NCBI RefSeq assembly: GCF_007655135.1
Contig: NC_045134.1
Coordinates: 5,228,982-5,292,981, forward strand
DNA from: Punica granatum
Taxonomy: Eukaryota > Streptophyta > Magnoliopsida > Myrtales > Lythraceae
DNA: 64,000 bases
Direction of reading: 5' to 3'
The first letter of the stretch is position 1; the number at the start of each line of letters is the position of its first letter. The notes under the pieces are model-generated. The model saw only the letters and a program-made list of their open reading frames with translations, was not told the origin of the DNA and did not search any database. This document shows positions 24,001 to 35,335 of the stretch, one piece after another. The translations under genes were made by a program, and so were the position numbers.

Positions 24001-26291
24001 TCAATATAAGTGGTATAGTAAACACTGTAATTTTAGGATGCCAGACAATGACAAGCAGCATTGCAGCAGTTCCTAGAATTGATCATTAGTAGTCAGTCTG
24101 TAGTGATAGCAGAGTCCAGAATCAACAATAACAGAGTCCAATAACTGATAGGAATATTCTCTTCATATGGAGGAGTCTGATGCAGTATATATGACATTGA
24201 TCACAGAACGATTCCATATGGAGGAACATGAGACAAAATCTAACACATAATTCCAGTGGTAATATGACATAGATGCAGTTACTGGTATCATATGCTGAAA
24301 AGAGTATGCACCAAAGGAACAAATTGAACTCAATAATACGTACCATATGCAGTAACTGCGAAGGGCAAACGGACAACATGCTTCAATTTTTGGCTGAAAC
24401 TATAGTAACCCTATCCAATCAACAGAGACAAGAAAAAATAAATCCAATGAAAGAAATAAAAATGAAATGGTAAATAAAGAAACCAATAGCTCGATGCATA
24501 CCAAAGCATTGCGTGAGGTAAATTTCTTAATACTTACTGTTAGAAAAAGAACTTTATGATTGGAATCATTAAATATTGCTTGGTGTCTCTAAATGCATAT
24601 GCATTTGATGCAAGAACACAGCACTTTGGTCTCTTTCATGGACATCCAAATCCAGTGAAGCCAGAAGAGTGCAAGAACCACAGAGGACTCACAAATAGGA
24701 TGAAAAGAATAGAAAATCAACAGAGACTAGATAGAACTTCCATGATTGCTACTTGTGATAAGATCAATCTAACAGCGAGTGCATTAGTGAATGACCGTCC
24801 ATCCAATGCACGAATATTATCAGTTAAGCAAAGAAATGAAATTTGGCTATATGACTTAATATTACACTAAATGTCATGGCAAAGGTACGAGTCTGGATAC
24901 TCTAGGAATCTAGACGAGTGTTAACTCCTGGACTGGAACCAAGTACAATCTCATACCAAGCATGATAAAAGATAGAAGACAACAAACCATTACAACAGGC
25001 TGCGACAGGTGTTACCTGCAAACGTATTTTCTGCACTTGGTAAACCAAATACTGTTGAAATATGCCTGAACCAGAAATACAGAAATAAAAAGCAAGAATT
25101 AATTATCTAAACATCATTTTTTTTTTCAGTAATGAGCATAAGTTGACGGCATATTGGAAATCTACATTGATTATATAAGATTAAAGGGAAAAAATGCATA
25201 TTATACTTTTCTCACTGTTGGAAGATAACGACCAATGTAGCATAACCAAAAGTTTATCCTTAGTGAAAGCAAACGGTGCTCAAATAGGAAGAGACAATTT
25301 CCATAAACAGTAGATATTGTTTATTTTTTATGGAAATCGGCATAGGTAGAAAGAACTGAAACTTCAGAATTCACATCCTTTAAGATATACATCCGGCAAC
25401 AGAAGGATAGGGTAAGAATCTGAAGCCTACCTGTGATTATCAGCAAAGCGGCATTACAACTGCAAAGTATAGGGGAAATAAAACTGTGAATTGGCTGAAA
25501 AATCCACGGAGCTCCAGCAGCCACAATGGCATAACCTGCCTAATTTCCAAAACTCATTAACCATTTCAACTGATGGAGACACTAAAGAAACATGAAAGAA
25601 TAAAAAATTTCACGCGCTTCTTCCCTGCCCCAGAATTTGACTATTAAGCACTGGTTACTGAGAATATCAGATATCCAAGAACATGATCACTCCCTCCACA
25701 GCATGTAGTATGACCAGCGAAACAGAGGATCATCCGATAGTTTATAACATTCACCATTTGTATTGGCCACCAGTACTTTGATATATTCGAGATTCTAGTA
25801 GAGGCAACCTGGTTGTAACTGTGCAGAAGTATCAAAATAATTTCTTTTGGTCAAGACAAGAGGATACGCGATGACCCATACAGATTTTCCGGCTAACATT
25901 GCTCAACAAAAAGGAACAAACATTGGTTTCCTTGGTCCATTTCCCTATCTATTGCCTATGAAACTCATCGACTAAATTCCGGAAGCAGAATGAACCGACG
26001 ACTCCACAATTCAATCGACCAAAATGAAGAATTAGAGCTCCAAGAGAGCAAATGCACTTGCCAGCAGGATGCAGTAAAGGACGCTGCCGTAGATTCTCGT
26101 AGGCTTCCGGTGACCGAACAGTGGCGCTTCATGAAGTATATCGAGGAAGCTAAAGAGAGCACATTCGCGAGCGGCAGGATCAGAATCAACCAACACAAAA
26201 GGATCACCAGCGGTTGAGTAATTGGGGGAACTTACAGCGCGTTTTCCTCCGGAGATATCGCCGGCACAGAGGAGTGCCTCTCCGTCGACAT
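21012..26291 (-). CDS. FIP1: FIP1-like (FRIGIDA-interacting protein 1 family) membrane/coiled-coil protein, 14 exons, 348 aa
   Basis: Exons in transcript order: 26236-26291, 26058-26149, 25431-25535, 25016-25065, 24344-24410, 24000-24072, 23700-23755, 23267-23363, 22966-23047, 22768-22830, 22539-22598, 21899-21991, 21360-21422, 21012-21101; all GT-AG, 1047 nt. The start MSTERHSSVPAISPEENAL leads into FLDILHEAPLFGHR. The N-terminal half has about four hydrophobic segments (GSVLYCILLASYAIVAAGAP, ISPILCSCNAALLIITG, AAMLLVIVW, MIVEAICAGSFLSIYIG). The C-terminal half is helical/coiled-coil (LSDQQMALLQYQRENLHFL, HLLAARDQELRTLSAE, LRLARSLIAERDSEIQRV, ENERLRAILGEW) and ends with a basic KKISSSPTNQSKK tail. 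Family assignment is from memory of the Arabidopsis FIP1 protein; biochemical function is unknown. A (CT)n microsatellite sits in an intron at about 22314-22333. Confidence 0.8.
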
Positions 26292-26845
26292 TTCCGGTGT
26301 CAGATCTTCGGCTTCTGAAGCTCAAAGCACACCTCACAGCCTTTGCTTTCAAAAGCAGAAACAGTTGGAAGAAGAACGTTTCCAGGCGAAGTTTCATCGG
26401 ACGGGGAATTTTTTTCCTTTTAAAGTGGGGTCCCTCGAGCTTTTATTAATACATTTTGGTCCTTATATTTTTAATCATTTAAAACTCGTCTGTATAGTTT
26501 TGGGTATCCCCTCGTCTTCGCCCAAACTCATGTTGGCCACGCGATCAAAATTGTGGAGGATGATTGAGAAAGGAACCGTTACTGAATAGAGAAGACCGAG
26601 TTGGAATTTTGTTATCGGTATCGCAGGATAATAATCGAAAACTGTCTAAATCTATGCGTAATTAAAGTTTTAGGAGATAAGTGATATGTCGAGAAAAACC
26701 GTGAACGATGCAGATGCAAAAGAAGATACGCTGTCGCTCTCGACCTCAAGCCGTTTTCGAGCTTCAGTTACATGAATTGATGAGGCACTCGGCTCGAACA
26801 CATCCCCGATGGCGATGTTCGCCTCTTACATTGCTAATTCAGCCA

Positions 26846-26905
26846 TGGGCTTTATTTATTTGGGCCTTCGCAGCCCATAGAGTTGGGCCTAATTGGCAGA
26901 GCCCA
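26846..26905. promoter_or_regulatory. Cluster of five TGGGCY site II-type elements
   Basis: TGGGCT/TGGGCC in both orientations at 26846, 26861, 26872, 26884 and 26900, all within 60 bp and about 555-615 bp upstream of the FIP1 start codon. Clustered site II motifs bind TCP factors and are common in promoters of growth-related plant genes. The function here is inferred. Confidence 0.45.
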
Positions 26906-29900
26906 ACCCTTTTAGATTAACCAATTGTGGCACGAGGTATCTTGGGATAGTGTGGTCGTATAACATAAAACACAAATCAATCAATTGATTAATTACAGTA
27001 AAAAAAAAAAAAAAAAGAGGGTAATACAGAGCCACAAGCCCTTGTATGGTAACTAAAAGAGATTTCAGAATCGATTCTCACTGTAAAATTACTCTTGTTC
27101 CTTTATAAGTTATATAACGATTTGTTCATTATATTATATTTATGGGTCTCTTTTATAACTAAAAAAAAAAAGGAAAAAAAAATAGATCAAAGGAGAATTA
27201 ATACAACAAACATATAAAATGGCCACTTTTTTTATATATTATGTCATTGATATTAAATTTTTTAAGCCTCTTTTGTTATCTATTTATTAATTAGACTTTC
27301 TGGTCACTAAAAAACAAACTGAAAGTGATATTTTAACCAACGAATGATTATATATATGACTGACTGTAGTATAAACCATCAAGTGTTCTATGAAATAAGG
27401 CTTTTATTTCTCTATAGACGCCTCGACAGTCTTCGTGGACCTTCGATTGATCGAGTCTAAATAGACAGAGAAACCTGACGTATAGTTTCAATGAGGTGTT
27501 GAGTACTACGTTTATCGTTGACACAGGAGTTACCGAGGAATTATGCAGTTTGTTACATCTTACTCAAAATTATATTCGTTAAGCATCCAGCCTGCACTCA
27601 TTCGACACGTTCCATATACTTCGTTATGCTAATTGGAGTATAGTCGGGATGAGTCGGGATTTCGGCCTTATTCATGCATCTCATGATGAGGAATCTGCAT
27701 TCATCAAAATAATGATGAGGAATCTAGTTTGGCCATCGAATTTCAATCCGAGGTCCTCCACAGCATAAGTCAGTACAATAATTTGGAATAGAACGATTGA
27801 GGTGTGAAAAGCACGGAAGACTTTACGCGTGTTCATTAATCTGAAAATATATGTTTAGTAAGTCAAGATTCGCAATTATACAGATTCATCGGGAGGTCGA
27901 TTTTCCGGTCGATCTATTTCGGTTCATCTTTGGTATTAATATTCATAAGGAGCAGATTAATGTACAGTCCGATGATTCTTGTCTGCCTCATTTTGGTAAT
28001 AACGGTGATAGATTCAAAGAGGAAAAGCGAAATTAACCAAAAAAAAAAAACTTGGAAAATATACAAAAAGAACAGAAAAATTAAAGAGAGGAACATGCAG
28101 TCCCAACACAATACGAGGCTTGCAGACCATCGGCGTCATCTCTGAGAACGTCTTGCTCGTACAGTTGAATAGAGAGGTGAATTATCATCAATCCTAGACA
28201 GTAAAGCCGAACGAAATGGAATCGATATACGAAGAGTCGTAATGCCACTCCGAGAAGTTTCCGTTAGACAAAGCATACACGAAAGAGTTGCCGAAGATTG
28301 TCTACTAATCCGTGGATCTCAGACGGATTAAGCAAACATGACGGCATGCGGTTGCTGGATAATTGAGGAACCATCTTGAGGGGGTGATAATTAATTTCCT
28401 TAATTGTTATGTTTGGGACACGAGGTGGACACGTCGTTTATACTTAATTAGTTAACATAAGTAGAGACCGGATCTAATCTTGAAGAACCATTGACCCCTT
28501 AAAACATATGAAACCCAGCTGGCAACTTCTGCCATATGGTGTAATAAATTAAGCTCTAAACACGCTTGATTAAGCACGAAACCATGGACTAATCAAAGTT
28601 TTGTATATATACGATTCACAAAAAGAGAAAGTTTATCTACAAATATATACACATAAAAATTATAATAGTGGCACTCAATGCGGTTCGACCACAAGCATTT
28701 AGATTTGATTCACGCCCGAGACTTCCAAGATCCTTTCATTTCTTGTATATATATATATTGTAACATTGGAGATTTAAGGATATAGTAAAGGAAAAGGAAA
28801 GTCATTTCAAGGGATAAGAGAAGTCCCATTAACGAGAATTGTATCTTAAACCTCTTCATTTTACACGAGTATATTCTTTTATCCAGAAATGAATCGAGGA
28901 GGAGAGCAAGCAGTCACCTCCCTTATAATTTTCATACATTAAGAAAAATTATATATGATTATCAAATTTTATTGAAATTCGTTATATTTATCCTTTCACC
29001 TTATTCAGGAAAAATATCTCAGTATCCATCATTTCAAGGATCTCGTCCTCTTTAATCTAAATCCCGAGTCTGTTCCATCAATGCGGCCATACTTTGTTTT
29101 GTCTTTATTTTCTCTTTTTTTTTCAGACTGATTAGGCAATAATTTCCATAACCCCTCGGTTTCTTGCACGTGTTAGAAAGTAGTCAATGTCCATGAAAGT
29201 TTTTTTTAGCCATCTTTTTCGATGCGCTGTCGATCTGGTCCCAGTTTCACTCGAGGGTACCATGAAAATTCCGTTAATCCAGTCGTACTAATTAATAATC
29301 ATGATCGATTACATATATGAACCAGGTTTGTTAATCAGTAATTATCGACCATTCATTGAAAACTCTATCCGTCTGATCTAGATTTATCAACAAGATCTCG
29401 TCCATCGAAGCTGACCTCATCGTACGGTAACACTGTTCATTTGAGCCTCTGATGACCGGCCTATTTGGTACCTAAATAAGTTATGTAAGTGCAAACGACA
29501 ATAATAATAATAATCTCTGTTGGCATAAGCAAAGTATCAATAAACGGAGAAACATTTTTTTTTTAATAAGTAGCATTTTCACATTCACAAAAATAAAGAA
29601 ATAGAAGGAAAAATATTTTGGTAATCGGTGGTTTGGTAAAATGCCATGGAGAAGGTAAGGTAGTTGTAGATGGATTGATTTGTTCACCTTAATCTGACTA
29701 TTCGAACAAAATTATTATTTGACGATACATTAATATCTATAGAAGAATTTGTCTTTACGAAATCGTCAGACTGCAGTTATAGGACGCGGTTGTGCTGTTA
29801 ATTAAGATCATATATATTTTTTCATGCCAAAAAAAATTTTGAACCACTACACGTAGATATTGAGACTTTCTCCAGGTGACGACATGGAAATTTTGTCCAT

Positions 29901-31230
29901 TCCATTTCCACCTACTCCCTCTTTGACCACGACCCCCCATTTCAATCCATGCACCCTTGTTCGAACAATGAATGATTTTGCTTAATCATAGCACCCTTTA
30001 CCATGTGTAGGTTTTATTTCATGCTAATAATATGCGGAAATTCATCGAAATTTCATATATGAGATGAAAGCAATCAACCACCAACCCAGATAATTAGAGA
30101 GCAGTGTAACCGTTTCCCAGCTGGAGGGATCGAGCGTGAATCTATATCAAAGTCGAAACAAATCGGGTCAAATTTTTTTCAAACATAAGAACCTGTTATA
30201 TTACCATATTGTGCATTAAATTATGGTGAGTTATGTAATTGTCACAGGCAAATCAATTGCTAAGTCAGATATCCAAAGGGCTAATTAGTGTCTTGTGTAT
30301 AATAATTTTTTAGGTGGAGGCACCGCGTTATATATCGGTGAAATCATCTTTTCATCTAAACAAATCATGTAAACTTTCTTGGAGCGTAAGAATTTACTAT
30401 ATGATATCATACAAATTAAATGAATTAAGGTAATGCAGTGCTAGGAAGAACAAGTAAGCAAGTTAATAAACAAGATTTAAGAAAAAAAACACACTTCATC
30501 GACTCCCCATAGTTCCCCCGTTGTCAGTATTCTTTTGTAACTATTGGCATAGGACAAGATTATTATTATAATAATAAGCGCATAATAATCTTCTCTAGGA
30601 TCCAACCAAATAATTAAGATTAACTATGGGTGTTCGACCAATTAAAAGTATAATAATATACTTCATATTACTTTTTCTTATCATTTGTATATGTGTGTGT
30701 GTGTGTGTCCTTAGGAGGTGATAAGATACCGAAATCAAAACCTGTATATGATAGCTTCCCAATGATATCTCAATTAGAATCCAAAAAATTGCATTAATTT
30801 TCAATTATCAAACAGTTGTGATAGATCTCTTTACTTATTCTATTTTCCTTTAGTAAATTATTACCATGCAAAAAAGGTGATAGCCATCACTAATTTTAAT
30901 ATATATTTCATTTTGATATAATATGTGTTTTATTTTTTATATTTCACTTTTAAATAATCAAGCCTTCTAGAAGCTATATGCATACAAAATGCAAGCGTAC
31001 CTACCTTAACTTGATCTCTTCCGAAGGCTGAAGAAGATTACACTAATAGGCGTTGTCGACTTGTCCCCATGACCATTCATATATGGCTTTTGTCTCTTGG
31101 GATGACTTCTCAGACTCGATAATGTACGTAGACCGTAATTTATCTATCGAAGTCTTTCAGTTAATTTATTCATTTGACTTGAGATATACATTGAATTAAA
31201 GAATACACGTACAAGAGACTCAAGAGCATA
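26906..31230. other. Gene-poor AT-rich intergenic region
   Basis: No complete gene. Poly(A) at 27000-27016, (TA)n near 28748, an (ATA)-rich stretch near 30560, and (GT)n at 30690-30707 on an AT background. At 28680-28730 there is a tRNA-like string (AGTGGCACTCAATGCGGTTCG, then TTTGATTCACG) that could be a degraded SINE head. A stop-free minus-strand stretch at about 28207-28310 is discussed under findings. Confidence 0.4.
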
Positions 31231-31239
31231 ATTAGTATT

Positions 31240-31721
31240 GGGTTAATAATAATAAAAATTGCAAATTTTACACATTTTAACCATTATAATACGAACTTTT
31301 TCCTTAAATTAAAAATGTATGAACTTTCGATTTGATAACAATTCTAGCACGGCGTCAAATTTTCAGTTAACTTGGACAGAATCGAAGTCACGGAGAGCAC
31401 CAGCGATCTCAATCGGGGGTAGCCATAATCGAGGTACCCACCCTCCAGAATAAGGAGATCCTCAAATTGGGGATTCTCCGATTCCGACAGATGGAGCCAC
31501 GACCCCAGACATCACCCCCCGATTGGGGTCGTTAGCACCCTCCTCCCGATTGGAGTCGTCGGCGCTCTCTGTGAACTCGATTTCGTCCAAATTAACAGAA
31601 AATTTGACGCCATGCTATATTTGTTCTAAAATCGAAAATTTATACATTTTTAGATTAAGGAAAAAAGTTCATGCTATAATTGTTAAAATGTGAAAAGTTT
31701 GTATTTTATTATTATTAACCC
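31240..31721. mobile_element. Mutator-type MITE, 482 bp, 9-bp TSD
   Basis: Perfect 9-bp target duplications ATTAGTATT at 31231-31239 and 31722-31730. Terminal inverted repeats start GGGTTAATAATAATAAAA and extend about 140-150 bp (TTCCTTAA, AATGTATGAACTTTCGAT and GGCGTCAAATTTTC blocks on both sides). The interior is GC-rich (GATTGGGGTCGT-like units), unlike the AT surroundings. No transposase. Confidence 0.88.
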
Positions 31722-31730
31722 ATTAGTATT

Positions 31731-32709
31731 TGTTAGCGATTATATCAAACTAAAAAATAATTTTCAATACCAAATTAAAGAATGATTTTATTAATTTCAA
31801 GATGTCTTTCTCACATTTAATATTTATATTATACAATTATTAAGAAAACCATTGGGAGATTGGTGATTTAAGCTGCCGATTCTCTGTCTTACATAAGTAC
31901 ATTTTAGAAGTTTCCATATTATTTGCAAGAGAATTTCATTTTATCAAAATTTAAGGAAAAAAATGTATAAATTGACTGTTCTTGTCTTCTTTCCCTGGGT
32001 AGAGTTGGGTAAAATTGACGTGCTCTAAATTTTAGATAAGAATGTGTGTAGACTAATTCTTTCTTGGGGTATCGGCTTAATTTCTTTTTTCGGTTATAGG
32101 GATGCTTGATTTTATTTTAAGAATGAATCTTGTTTTGGTGAAGTTTTAGTAGAACATTGACGTATGAAAAGCTGAATTAAAATAACACAGCCACATCACT
32201 AATTGTAACTCGACGTATTTAATTTCGATCTAATCAGTGATGAGATCGTCGTAAGAAAATCAACCAAGTCAAATGCTATTTTCTCATTCTTTGCCCATTT
32301 CTTTTATTATTATATCAATTAATTCGGGCGAGCGGGATAATCTCTATTAATTGAATACTAGCCCGCTTACTCACACATTGCGCAGGCATTCATATTTATA
32401 TACTTTAATTAATATTTTGTGCAATATATTTACAAATATGTATTGATAACTTGTAGTAAATTCATTCCATTAGATGAGAAACTTTTCTGATAGTGATTTG
32501 TAGTTTATTTGTAACTAATTTTGCATTTTGACAATTTTAGTTAAGTATTTTTGTAATTTGCATTTTCAATAATGCCGTAGATGGCATGAAATATATAATA
32601 ATAAATGGATAATTCAAATGCTAGTTATATATCAAATAATTGATTGGTTATAGAAAAACATTTACTATCGAAATATATAATGAAATATTATATAGTCAAA
32701 TATAAAATT
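31731..32709. other. Intergenic AT-rich with a Helitron-like terminus
   Basis: No gene. At 32348-32385 the minus strand reads CCTGCGCAATGTGTGAGTAA, then GCGGG, CTAG and T: a GC-rich imperfect hairpin followed by CTAG, as at a Helitron 3' end. Confidence 0.4.
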
Positions 32710-33497
32710 GGGATAAAGACAAAATTAATCTTATAAATTTGGTATTCGATCAGTTTTGATCCCATAAGTTTTGAAAGTGCCGAATTAGTCCTATATGGTT
32801 GATTCATTAGACGTTTTTGGTTCGTTCCATAACCAGTCAAACGAAATTGCTGACGTGGACTTCACGACATTAAGTTTATCCATGTGGCTTTGTATTATTG
32901 GCTGAAAAATAAAATAAAAAATTCAAAAAAATGCAAACAACTTAAAAAGATGAGAGAACCCCAACCATGAGTGGCCCTCCCCCCGAGCGCAGAAGGAGGG
33001 ATAGGAGACCGTACCAGGGGTGGGGGGCCCTTCCGACTACCAAAACTGACTGAAGGCCAAACTTATAATACCATTTTTGTCTTTATCCATAAAACTATGC
33101 AAATTATGGGGAACATTTTGAAAAAAAATTCAAAATTTCAAAAAAAAAAAAATTAAAAAGGAAGGCCAAGGTGTCACCTGGGGGAGGGGGGCCTTCTAGT
33201 GACCCGTCCCCCAGGTGAGGTTGCCGGAGACTAGAAGGGCCCCCCGGCAACACAAGTTGGGGTTTCCTCTTTTTTTATTTGTTTTGTATTTTCAAAATTT
33301 TTCAGTCAATAATATATTGTCATGTGGATAAATTTAATACCATAAAATCCATATCAGCAATTATGTTTAATCGGTTACGGAGCAGATAAAAAATGTTTAA
33401 CGGATCAAACGTGTATGACTTATTCGGCACTTTTAAAACTTATAGGATCAGAACTGACTGATGATCAAACTTATAGGATCATTTTTGTCTTTATCCC
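32710..33497. mobile_element. Mutator-like element, 788 bp, rearranged
   Basis: Inverted termini GGGATAAAGACAAAA and its complement enclose matching TIR blocks (TTTTGATCCCATAAGTTTTG with CAAAACTTATGGGATC-like text, GCCGAATTAGTC with GACTTATTCGGC). Flanks are not a clean 9-bp repeat (ATAAAATT versus ATAAAGCT). The interior is GC-rich around 32960-33250. An extra copy of the right end plus adjacent flank lies inside at about 33040-33125. Confidence 0.7.
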
Positions 33498-35335
33498 ATA
33501 AAGCTATGCAAATTATGGGAAACTTTTTGATATCAAAACTTGTAAAATAATACAAAAAAAATTGGCGTAACCTAAAAGATAATATGAAGAAAAAAAGGTT
33601 GAAATAACTTGGAAAATAATAGTAAAAAATGAAAATATGAGATATAATATTCTTATTTCTATATTTCTCAATTTTTTTGTAGGCACTTTACTCTATCTTT
33701 CAATTTATCAACATGCCCTGTGTTTTTTCTCGTTTAATTTCCTTGAACTTTTTGCGTGAGGAATCTTTTATATATTAATATAATAGTAGATTTTAATCAA
33801 ATAATAAGATGAAAGTACCTGAAATATAAATTAATGAGGATATTGGTCTGAAAGCTCGAATTGAGAGTTTATCGAGAAAACTTATGTAGAAGCTCCTCTT
33901 TAAAAAAATCGCAAACTCTCATGAGAGTATTTTAAATTAATATATATATAATATAAATAGTAAAAATATTAATAATAAAAATGAGAAAAAATAAATTGAG
34001 AGTTTCAAATGCAAGATAATGTGCACAATTATCCACGTCTTTACTATTATAACAGCAACAAACTCATGCTTTCCTTTCATTCTTAATTTTTTTTTATTGA
34101 TTACTTTTGGGGCCTATAAACTAAATACAAAAATATGAAGAATTCATCATTTTGAGTCTCTCAAACTTGTGAAACTATTGACATAACATAATAATATTAC
34201 ATGAATCGAGATATCTCATTACACAATATTAAGGAGTCAAAATTAAATACCTATATAATAGATTGTAGAGCCATAAATATACATCGTTCATGCAGATCTT
34301 GATCTCGACCGATATCGCAATCAAGAGAGAATCAAAACTGCAGCACGGTTGAGCTATTTTTGTCGTAATCACATGAAAAATGACTAGAACGATGCAAATT
34401 ATCCATACAGAATATATCGATTACCTAACCTTCTAGAATTCTCTTTGTTTTTTTCCCATCCTCAATGCTGATATTATTTCCATTAGTCCGTACGATGCTG
34501 CCAAATGCCCTCCAGAACATCAATTTCAAATAAATATCAAACCAAAGTTCTCTTTATTCTTTTTAGAAAAATCAAGATTTTAAAGTTGTTACAATGCCCC
34601 AAAGTCAAGAGAGAAGGCAGCCAAGTCATTGTCCCTTGAACCAACTTTTGTAGACTTCAAACCCAATCACTCCCCTTTATTAGAAACCCCTCCACACTAA
34701 CCCAATCGATTATATAATTAATTACTGAAAAATTTCAGTGATACGCCCTCATCCGGTATTTCATATTCGATTCTCGCTGGTATGATTTTTGTCATGCATC
34801 TACCCCTTTATTTCCCTTTTTTTCTATCTACCTATGACTGGGATCACGGCATTCCTGTAACCGAACCACCATTAAATTTAGCCAAGCACACATAAGCTTG
34901 CATAAGCTAAACCAAATAAAATAATCCGGTGGAAGAATTCCATGGTGTACCCAATCAGTACAAGGTCACCACAACTGTTGGGACCAATATCTTAAAAAAA
35001 TAATTTATCTTAAAAAAAAAGAAAGAAATTTTAGTATGTAGAAAATTATAAAGGGGAGTTGCAATTGAGCTTCCATGTCTCCATTGCAAGTCTGGACACC
35101 TTCTCAGCACCTTTGCTGATTTTGAACAGTCTTTGGTCCCTCTCTCTTCGCCATTTCCCTCTTCCATTTATATATAGAAATCTCATGCATTTCCCACAAG
35201 ACCCCAAGCAAAGAGAACAGCGTAAGAAGATGTCGGCGATTGCTTAGGCTTTGATTCATTTGATCACTTCAAGCTTCAAGAAAATCAATTGGGAGATCAG
35301 ATTCCTAAAGCTTTCTCCAGTTTCCCAATTCCCGA
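33498..35335. other. Upstream region of the RIPK-like gene
   Basis: AT-rich, no gene recognised. The last about 160 bp hold the RIPK core promoter and 5' leader; the earlier part has only short AT repeats. Confidence 0.4.
35167..35177 (+). promoter_or_regulatory. TATA box of the RIPK-like gene
   Basis: TTTATATATAG at 35167-35177, about 160 bp before the start codon, in a C/T-rich context. The only strong TATA near the gene. Confidence 0.5.

Noticed and set aside
26056..26063. Possible GC-AG intron (CTG|GCAAGT) after FIP1 exon 2
   Set aside because: A normal GT donor four bases later (GGCAA|GTGCAT) gives the phase and the residues LLASYAIVAAG expected in the family.
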